Shown here: positions 1-3,930 of the stretch, piece after piece
How positions within the stretch are numbered: position 1 is the stretch's first letter
Layout: each line of letters opens with the position of its first letter
NCBI GenBank assembly: GCA_001791115.1
Contig: MGDZ01000036.1
Span: 1 to 6,286 of the forward strand
Reading direction: 5' to 3'
From: Candidatus Uhrbacteria bacterium RIFCSPHIGHO2_02_FULL_57_19
GTDB taxonomy: Bacteria > Patescibacteriota > Patescibacteriia > 2-12-FULL-57-11
Length of the DNA stretch: 6,286 nt
The notes under the pieces: model-generated
What the model was told of the DNA's origin: nothing
Databases searched by the model: none
The model's input: only the letters and a program-made list of their open reading frames with translations
Made by a program: the position numbers and the translations under genes

Positions 1-1
1 C

Positions 2-118
2 GAGGTGCGGGCAGGAACCGAGTGCGGGATGAAGATCAAGACCAAAACCGCGGTTCAGGTCGGTGATGTTCTTGAGATCTATTCCGAGGAGCGGCGTGAG
101 CGGAAGTTTGTGGTGTGA
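2..118 (+). CDS. infB: Translation initiation factor IF-2, C-terminal end (partial)
   Basis: Only the last 38 codons are inside the window; the gene begins upstream. The frame starting at base 2 reads EVRAGTECGMKIKTKTAVQV and then GDVLEIYSEERRERKFVV before TGA. The pattern EV..GTECG, a short basic strand, then GDV(L/I)E and a charged tail is how bacterial IF-2 ends (E. coli IF-2 has a closely similar GTECGI...GDVIEVFE end). In IF-2 this is the tail of domain IV (C2), the beta-barrel that binds the formyl-methionyl end of initiator tRNA on the ribosome. The assignment rests on this short conserved tail alone, since the GTPase domain is not visible. The next gene is trxA after a 182-base gap, not rbfA, which often follows infB in bacteria. 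Confidence 0.8.
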   Translation, partial: EVRAGTECGMKIKTKTAVQVGDVLEIYSEERRERKFVV

Positions 119-133
119 GATTGAGGATGGGGT

Positions 134-233
134 GCGCGGTCTCTTTGCTCGGGAACTCGGCTCCTCCCCCGCCAAGGCGGGGTCAGACCGCGCCGGCAGT
201 CCTCAACCACAATCGTCCAATGCCTGCCGGCGC
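134..233 (+). repeat. Cluster of nested and overlapping inverted repeats upstream of trxA
   Basis: The gap 119-300 contains no credible gene, but it holds several perfect inverted repeats. GCGCGGTCT (134-142) pairs with AGACCGCGC (185-193), and this 9-bp stem encloses a tight hairpin at 167-182. GCGCCGGCAG (190-199) pairs with CTGCCGGCGC (224-233), a 10-bp stem with a 24-base loop. The two long stems share bases 190-193, so they cannot both form fully at once. A weaker pair, GCTCGGG (147-153) with CCCGAGC (246-252), also exists. No T-run follows any of the stems on the + strand, so none is a standard intrinsic terminator. A regulatory leader, a degenerate palindromic repeat cluster or chance in GC-rich DNA all remain possible. 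Confidence 0.5.
167..182. repeat. Short GC palindrome, copy 1
   Basis: CCCCGCC and GGCGGGG flank a central AA, giving a near-perfect palindrome. Its 14-base core CCCGCCAAGGCGGG (168-181) recurs exactly at 2941-2954. It is followed by TCAGACC, not a T-run, so it does not look like an intrinsic terminator on either strand here. It sits inside the larger 134-193 stem. Confidence 0.75.
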
Positions 234-285
234 TGCCTCGAACAACCCGAGCTGCATCGTCCGCACATCCCGTCCTCGGGGGAAG

Positions 286-293
286 TAAGGAAG
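286..293 (+). promoter_or_regulatory. Ribosome binding site of trxA
   Basis: TAAGGAAG lies upstream of the ATG at 301, with the AAGGA core ending 9 bases before it. This purine-rich Shine-Dalgarno match supports 301 as the trxA start. Confidence 0.6.
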
Positions 294-300
294 AAGAGAT

Positions 301-618
301 ATGTCCGAAATCATTCTGACCGACGCAAATTTTGATGCCGAGGTGCTGAAGTCCGCGACTCCGGTGCTGGTGGATTTTTGGGCGCCGTGGTGCGGGCCGT
401 GCCAAGTGCAGGGGCCGATTGTCGAGGGACTGGCGGGCGAGATGTCGAGCGTCAAAATCGGCAAGCTCAACGTGGATGAGAATCCGGCGATCGCCCAAAG
501 GTACAACATCATGTCAATTCCTACACTTATGATTTTCAAGGGTGGGCAGGTTGCGGAGCAGTTAGTTGGAGTGACGCAAAAGGCCAAGCTCAAAGAAAAA
601 CTTTCGGCATTGAGTTGA
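301..618 (+). CDS. trxA: Thioredoxin
   Basis: A 105-residue protein, the normal length for a stand-alone bacterial thioredoxin. The active site WCGPC is at residues 30-34, after the typical PVLVDFWAPW strand; D25 corresponds to the buried aspartate that assists thiol chemistry. The cis-proline loop is S72-I73-P74 followed by TLMIF, and a KGGQ turn comes after it. It is a cytoplasmic dithiol reductant for proteins such as ribonucleotide reductase or peroxiredoxins and is itself reduced by TrxB. It has no signal peptide or membrane segment. The residue after WCGPC is Q rather than the common K, a minor variation. A good ribosome binding site precedes the ATG. The stop lies 2 bases before the trxB ATG, so the pair is almost certainly co-transcribed and translationally coupled. 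No clear sigma-70 promoter was found in the gap upstream, so read-through from infB is possible. Confidence 0.97.
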   Translation: MSEIILTDANFDAEVLKSATPVLVDFWAPWCGPCQVQGPIVEGLAGEMSSVKIGKLNVDENPAIAQRYNIMSIPTLMIFKGGQVAEQLVGVTQKAKLKEKLSALS

Positions 619-620
619 AT

Positions 621-1544
621 ATGGAGAAGGTAGTCATAATCGGAAGTGGTCCAGCTGGTTGGACAGCGGCACTCTACGCAGCGAGAGCAAATCTCTCGCC
701 GCTTTTGTTTATGGGCATCGAGCCGGGAGGGCAACTCATGACGACCACGGATGTCGAGAACTACCCAGGGTTCCCCAAGGGGATTCTCGGTCCGGAGTTG
801 ATGACCATCTTTCGGGATCAGGCAGTGCGATTCGGCACGCGCGCCAAGGATCGCGCGGTGGGAGCGGTGGATTTTTCGAAGAGGCCGTTTATCGTTATCG
901 CTGATGGGATGACCGTTGAATCAGAGTCTGTAATTGTTGCGACTGGCGCCACGGCCAAGCGGCTTGGTCTTGAGAATGAAAAAAAACTTTATGGCAAAGG
1001 CGTCTCGGCTTGCGCCACTTGCGACGGATTTTTTTTCAAAGGCAAGGAAGTGGTCGTGGTCGGCGGGGGAGACGCGGCGCTTGAGGAGGCGATGTTTCTG
1101 ACCAAGTTCGCGACCAAAGTGACCATCATCCACCGCCGCGAGGCGCTCCGCGCTTCCAAGATCATGCAGGATCGGGCGAAGAAGAATGAGAAGATCGTCT
1201 TTCTGTGGAACACGCTGGTTGAGGACATCCTGGGAGCGGAAGCCGGGCATGTGATCGGAGTTAAACTCAAAGACGTAGTGAGCGGCGCGGTCTCGGAGAT
1301 GAAAATTGACGGCGTGTTCGCGGCCATCGGCCACGAGCCGGCGACCAAGATTTTTTCCGGCCAGCTCGAGCTCGACGCCAAAGGATACGTCGTGACCAAG
1401 AACGGAACGACTGCAACCTCGGTTCTCGGCGTGTTCGCCGCCGGCGACGTCGCTGATCATCGGTATCGTCAAGCCATCACTGCCGCTGGCACTGGCTGCA
1501 TGGCGGCGATAGACGCGGAAAAATGGCTCGAGACTCGGGGATGA
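621..1544 (+). CDS. trxB: Thioredoxin-disulfide reductase (NADPH-dependent flavoprotein)
   Basis: A 307-residue low-molecular-weight thioredoxin reductase, close to the usual 310-320. It transfers electrons from NADPH through FAD and a redox-active disulfide to thioredoxin. Seen in order: FAD-binding GSGPAG (8-13) with GWTAALYAARA; the GGQL..TTDVENYPGF segment (36-51); ATGA (108-111); the redox motif CATC (131-134) followed by D135; the NADPH Rossmann motif VVGGGDAALEEA (146-157); HRREALRA (171-178), whose arginines usually contact the 2'-phosphate of NADPH; and the C-terminal FAD motif GDVADHRYRQAITAAGTG (275-292). The ATG at 621 is preferred; a TTG at 615 in the same frame would add two residues and overlap the trxA stop. 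The stop is immediately followed by a 64-base inverted repeat. Runs of eight A (979-986) and eight T (1029-1036) lie in the frame, which stays open through both. Confidence 0.97.
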   Translation: MEKVVIIGSGPAGWTAALYAARANLSPLLFMGIEPGGQLMTTTDVENYPGFPKGILGPELMTIFRDQAVRFGTRAKDRAVGAVDFSKRPFIVIADGMTVESESVIVATGATAKRLGLENEKKLYGKGVSACATCDGFFFKGKEVVVVGGGDAALEEAMFLTKFATKVTIIHRREALRASKIMQDRAKKNEKIVFLWNTLVEDILGAEAGHVIGVKLKDVVSGAVSEMKIDGVFAAIGHEPATKIFSGQLELDAKGYVVTKNGTTATSVLGVFAAGDVADHRYRQAITAAGTGCMAAIDAEKWLETRG

Positions 1545-1608
1545 AATTTTTTCTAGTTGCGAACTCGCTCACTTCGTTCGGCTCAAACAGCGCAACTGCG
1601 AAAAAATT
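1545..1608. repeat. 64-base imperfect inverted repeat between trxB and gdh
   Basis: The left arm (1545-1561) is AATTTTTTC-TA-GTTGCG and the right arm (1591-1608) is CGCAACT-GC-GAAAAAATT. The arms match over CGCAACT (7 bp) and GAAAAAATT (9 bp), with a small internal mismatch. The 29-base loop contains CTCGCTCACTTCGTTCGGCTC, itself capable of a small CGAA/TTCG stem. The element begins at the base after the trxB stop. The T-run is on the 5' side and the A-run on the 3' side on both strands, the reverse of a normal intrinsic terminator. No target-site duplication is visible at the edges. It may be a small palindromic repeat or a structured RNA element. Confidence 0.7.
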
Positions 1609-1636
1609 CCAATCCCCCCATCTCTCGTAATTGGAA

Positions 1637-1643
1637 AGAGGAG
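1637..1643 (+). promoter_or_regulatory. Ribosome binding site that fixes the gdh start
   Basis: AGAGGAG ends 9 bases before the ATG at 1653. The frame is open further upstream to a TTG at 1557, but that start lies inside the inverted repeat, has no ribosome binding site and would add 32 residues with no family resemblance. Confidence 0.7.
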
Positions 1644-1652
1644 AGCAGGGAT

Positions 1653-2885
1653 ATGTCTGCGTTTCAAAACGCGATGAAACAATTGGACGACGCGGCGGCG
1701 GTGATCGCATTCGATCCCGCTGTTTTTGAAATCCTGCGCCATCCGCAACGCACTGTGGAAACAACCTTTCCGGTCAAGATGGATGACGGAGCGTCGCGGA
1801 TATTTTCCGGTTACCGCGTTCAATACTCGAATGCCCGAGGACCGTACAAAGGAGGTATTCGCTATCATCCAGCCGTGGATATGGACGAGGTCATGGCGCT
1901 CGCTTTTTGGATGACCATCAAAACCGCGGTGGTGAATGTGCCGTTTGGCGGGGGAAAGGGCGGAGTAACAGTGGATCCAAAAAAATTGTCCCTCGGGGAA
2001 CGCGAGAGAATGACGCGGGCGTTTATCCGATCGATTGATGACATCATTGGTTCAAAAAAAGATGTTCCGGCTCCTGATGTCGGGACTGGGCCAGAGGAGA
2101 TGGCCTGGATCGCGGACGAGGTTTCACGCCTTCGCGGCGTTGCCGATCCGGGTGTGGTTACCGGCAAGCCGATTGAGGCCGGAGGGTCAGAAGGCAGAAA
2201 TAAAGCCACGGCGCAGGGCGGCATGTATGCGCTTCAAGCGATTCGCGCCGCCGGAGACGTCCCGTCGCCCGCGCGAGTCGCTGTTCAGGGATTTGGAAAC
2301 GCCGGGCAGTGGATTGCTCGTCTTCTGGCCGAAGGCGGCGACTTGGTCGTCGGCGTCTCGGATTCCAAGGGCGGGATCATCAAAGAAGACGGACTGGATG
2401 TCGCGGCCGTCACGAGTCACAAGGAAGCGACTGGGTCGGTTGCGGGTTTTCCCGGCGCCAAGACAGTCACCAATGCCGAGCTCCTGACCGGGGAGCGCGA
2501 CATCTTGGTGCCCTCGGCTCTGGAGAACCAGATTACCGCGGAAAACGCGCCGCGCCTGCGGGCCAAGCTGATTTTGGAACTGGCCAACGGTCCGACCACG
2601 CCTGAAGCTGATGCCATCCTTCGTGAGCGGGGAATCATTGTTATTCCAGACGTCCTGGCCAATGCCGGCGGAGTGGCCGTCTCCTATCTTGAGTGGGAAC
2701 AAAATCGGACGGGCGCGCACTGGCCCGAATCCGAGGTCCTGGAGCGGCTGGCCACCATCATGTCCGAGGCCACGGTCGCGGTCCGCGAGCGCGCCCTGCG
2801 CTATGGAGTGGATTTCCGCCGCGCCGCCTTTATTCTCGCGCTAGAACGTCTTTCTGAGGCGATCAAATCTAAAGGTTGGGTATAA
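1653..2885 (+). CDS. gdhA: Glutamate dehydrogenase (Glu/Leu/Phe/Val dehydrogenase family)
   Basis: A 410-residue cytoplasmic enzyme of the small hexameric class, within the normal range. It interconverts 2-oxoglutarate plus ammonia and glutamate with NAD(P)H. Seen in order: RVQYSNARGPYKGGIRYHP (55-73); substrate-binding K90 in MTIKTAVVNVPFGGGKGG; catalytic K102 in GGGKGG; PAPDVGTGPEEMAW (139-152) with the catalytic aspartate D142; the cofactor fold VQGFGNAG (211-218); and NAGGVAVSYLEWEQN (337-351), whose Ser in VSYLEW is typical of enzymes that bind the glutamate side chain, favouring glutamate over leucine or valine. NAD versus NADP preference cannot be read with certainty (the strand after the Rossmann motif ends in SDSKGG). 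The loop usually seen as GGSLGR reads GGSEGR (177-182), a mild variation. The start at 1653 is supported by AGAGGAG. It lies downstream of trxAB with no promoter I can call; a separate strong promoter begins 6 bases after its stop. Confidence 0.95.
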   Translation: MSAFQNAMKQLDDAAAVIAFDPAVFEILRHPQRTVETTFPVKMDDGASRIFSGYRVQYSNARGPYKGGIRYHPAVDMDEVMALAFWMTIKTAVVNVPFGGGKGGVTVDPKKLSLGERERMTRAFIRSIDDIIGSKKDVPAPDVGTGPEEMAWIADEVSRLRGVADPGVVTGKPIEAGGSEGRNKATAQGGMYALQAIRAAGDVPSPARVAVQGFGNAGQWIARLLAEGGDLVVGVSDSKGGIIKEDGLDVAAVTSHKEATGSVAGFPGAKTVTNAELLTGERDILVPSALENQITAENAPRLRAKLILELANGPTTPEADAILRERGIIVIPDVLANAGGVAVSYLEWEQNRTGAHWPESEVLERLATIMSEATVAVRERALRYGVDFRRAAFILALERLSEAIKSKGWV

Positions 2886-2891
2886 GTGATG

Positions 2892-2920
2892 TTGACAGGA
2901 GGTCATTTTTCTGTTATACT
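2892..2920 (+). promoter_or_regulatory. Strong sigma-70-type promoter
   Basis: A perfect -35 box TTGACA (2892-2897) is separated by 17 bases from a -10 box TATACT (2915-2920), with an extended -10 TG at 2912-2913. Transcription should start near A2927. It lies entirely after the gdh stop, so translation of the next gene must begin downstream of about 2927. Confidence 0.88.
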
Positions 2921-2938
2921 GGATTTACAAAATAAAAA

Positions 2939-2956
2939 GTCCCGCCAAGGCGGGAC
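2939..2956. repeat. Short GC palindrome, copy 2, in the 5' UTR; terminator-like on the minus strand
   Basis: GTCCCGCC and GGCGGGAC flank a central AA. The inner 14 bases equal those at 168-181. In the predicted transcript the hairpin starts about 12 bases from the 5' end and is followed by an A-rich unstructured stretch up to the start codon. Read on the minus strand, the stem is followed directly by TTTTTATTTT (complement of 2929-2938), which is intrinsic-terminator geometry, although no minus-strand gene is supported upstream of it. Confidence 0.75.
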
Positions 2957-2975
2957 GAAAACAAAAAACAAAAAT

Positions 2976-3608
2976 ATGGCCGCGGTTAAGCGACCGAGAA
3001 AGTCGTCTAAAAAGGTTGCCGTGCACCCCGCTTGGGGGGTACTGGCCGCTGCCTTTCCGGAGAAGCAGGACGCCCTGACCTCTTTGTGGTTTGGGACGTT
3101 TTTGTTTCTCTTCGCTTCGTTTATGTCGATTGTCCCGGCCGCGGCCTGGAGCCCGGCCTTGGACAGCGCGGTCGAAGTCGGAGACGCTGTTGGCCGCGGT
3201 TTTGAAAAAGTCATGGTCCGAATGGAACACGAATTTTCTTTCGTGGTTCTGGCGGCTGAAACTACCAGTTTTCCGGAGAGCGTCAGCGGCCGGGGATCTC
3301 CTTTGACTGCCGAAGCGGTTCGCAAAGCAGCGGTCTACGCCGTCTCTTACGTTCGGAGCAACTTTCCCCGCAGTCTCCCGGCGCCGGTGCGCGGCGGCAA
3401 CGGTTCTCCTGCGACCACGGTCCACGGCACCCTGGTCTCTCTCAAGACTAATTTTAGACTGAACACGGCCACTCTCATCCAGTCCTACACCGGCCGCCCA
3501 GAGTATCTTCAGAAATCGCTTTTTCTTGGCCTCCGCCGCTATCGCCGCCAGATTCCGCTGCAATGGAACGCCAGATCGGGGGAGCCGGCGATTGCTGACG
3601 CGTCATAA
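2976..3608 (+). CDS. Hypothetical single-pass membrane or exported protein
   Basis: I do not recognise the family of this 210-residue protein. The frame is open from 2886, but the promoter at 2892-2920 places the transcript start near 2927, so the ATG at 2976 (MAAVKRPRKSSKK) is chosen. The N-terminus is strongly basic (RPRKSSKK, 6-13). One hydrophobic segment follows at about 37-58 (LWFGTFLFLFASFMSIVPAA), fitting a signal anchor with the N-terminus inside; a long signal peptide with a PAAA-type cleavage site is an alternative. The remaining 150 residues would be extracytoplasmic; they are Ser/Thr/Pro/Gly-rich in the middle (about 98-148) and basic near the end (GLRRYRRQ, 185-192). There are no cysteines. 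No Shine-Dalgarno precedes the ATG; the leader there is almost all A. The gene forms its own unit between a strong promoter and an intrinsic terminator, which argues that it is real. Confidence 0.72.
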   Translation: MAAVKRPRKSSKKVAVHPAWGVLAAAFPEKQDALTSLWFGTFLFLFASFMSIVPAAAWSPALDSAVEVGDAVGRGFEKVMVRMEHEFSFVVLAAETTSFPESVSGRGSPLTAEAVRKAAVYAVSYVRSNFPRSLPAPVRGGNGSPATTVHGTLVSLKTNFRLNTATLIQSYTGRPEYLQKSLFLGLRRYRRQIPLQWNARSGEPAIADAS

Positions 3609-3629
3609 TTTTGGACCTCTGCCTCTCTG

Positions 3630-3652
3630 ACACGGCCGTCGGCCGTGTTTTT
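3630..3652 (+). terminator. Intrinsic (Rho-independent) terminator
   Basis: ACACGGCC (3630-3637), loop GTC, GGCCGTGT (3641-3648): a perfect 8-bp stem with a three-base loop, running directly into TTTTT (3648-3652). It lies 22 bases after the stop of the 2976-3608 gene and ends that transcription unit. Confidence 0.9.
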
Positions 3653-3656
3653 GGTC

Positions 3657-3685
3657 TTGCTTGAAGTGATGGGTGGCTCTAGAAT
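3657..3685 (+). promoter_or_regulatory. Sigma-70-type promoter of the small membrane protein - leuS unit
   Basis: A -35 box TTGCTT (3657-3662) and a -10 box TAGAAT (3680-3685) are separated by exactly 17 bases. The promoter directly follows the terminator, as expected for a new unit. The predicted start of transcription (about 3691-3693) is only a few bases before the ATG at 3697, so the mRNA would be leaderless or nearly so. Confidence 0.65.
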
Positions 3686-3696
3686 GAAACAGTCGT

Positions 3697-3930
3697 ATGC
3701 CTAAAGAACAACCCAAGGATAGATCGTCAGTTTGGAAGCGCCGGATTTCTCGCGAGATCGGAATATTGGCGTTGGGGATCATGATCGTCGGGATCCTCGT
3801 TTGGATTTATGTCGTTTCCTCGGGCATTCGAGATCTGCGTCGGCATACTAACGCCATCGATCGGGCCATTGATCAGCAGGAGATCCGGCTGGATCAATTG
3901 GAAGACCAGGTGCAACGATTCCGCTTATGA
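3697..3930 (+). CDS. Small single-pass membrane protein with C-terminal coiled coil
   Basis: A 77-residue protein with a basic, hydrophilic N-terminus (residues 1-19, including KRR), one clear membrane helix at about 21-42 (IGILALGIMIVGILVWIYVV), then a charged helical tail (43-77) with heptad-like spacing of I and L (IRDL, IDRAID, IRLDQLEDQV). This is the architecture of FtsB/FtsL/DivIC-type bitopic proteins, but the sequence is too short and generic to assign it to them; the function is unknown. The positive-inside rule puts the N-terminus in the cytoplasm and the coiled coil outside. No Shine-Dalgarno is present, and the predicted transcript begins only about five bases before the ATG. Its TGA overlaps the ATG of leuS (ATGA, 3927-3930), so the two genes are translationally coupled. 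Reality is supported by the promoter, the coupling and the clear membrane helix. Confidence 0.8.
   Translation: MPKEQPKDRSSVWKRRISREIGILALGIMIVGILVWIYVVSSGIRDLRRHTNAIDRAIDQQEIRLDQLEDQVQRFRL

Noticed and set aside
119..300. tRNA or other known RNA gene in the infB-trxA spacer
   Set aside because: No T-arm GGTTCGAATCC-like sequence, no cloverleaf and no CCA end were found; the inverted repeats do not match an RNA class I recognise.
615..620. TTG start adding two residues to TrxB
   Set aside because: It overlaps the trxA stop; the ATG at 621 gives the normal N-terminus right before the FAD-binding strand.
183..734. Minus-strand open frame of 183 residues over the spacer and trxA
   Set aside because: It is antisense to clear trxA and trxB coding sequence and shows no recognisable domain or ribosome binding site.
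979..1036. Programmed slippage at the A8 and T8 runs in trxB
   Set aside because: The frame is open and the motifs are continuous on both sides; no alternative product is suggested.
921..1472. Minus-strand open frame of 183 residues inside trxB
   Set aside because: It is a shadow of trxB, whose motifs are intact across the same bases.
1557..1652. Upstream TTG start giving a 442-residue glutamate dehydrogenase
   Set aside because: The extra 32 residues are read through the inverted repeat and have no family resemblance; AGAGGAG positions the ATG at 1653.
2187..2720. Minus-strand open frame of 177 residues inside gdhA
   Set aside because: It is antisense to conserved GDH motifs and is explained by GC-rich codon bias.
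2886..2975. Upstream ATG giving a 240-residue hypothetical protein
   Set aside because: The added codons cover the promoter -35 and -10 boxes and the 5' UTR hairpin, so they would not be on the main transcript.
2903..3563. Minus-strand open frames opposite the hypothetical membrane protein
   Set aside because: They end in or near the + strand promoter and lack their own promoter and ribosome binding site. The + strand frame has a promoter, a membrane helix and a terminator. Doubt remains because the + strand protein is unrecognised.
3631..3648. Terminator stem as another member of the dispersed palindrome family
   Set aside because: Its sequence (ACACGGCC/GGCCGTGT) differs from the CCCGCC and CCTGCC palindromes, and the T-run gives it a sufficient explanation as a terminator.
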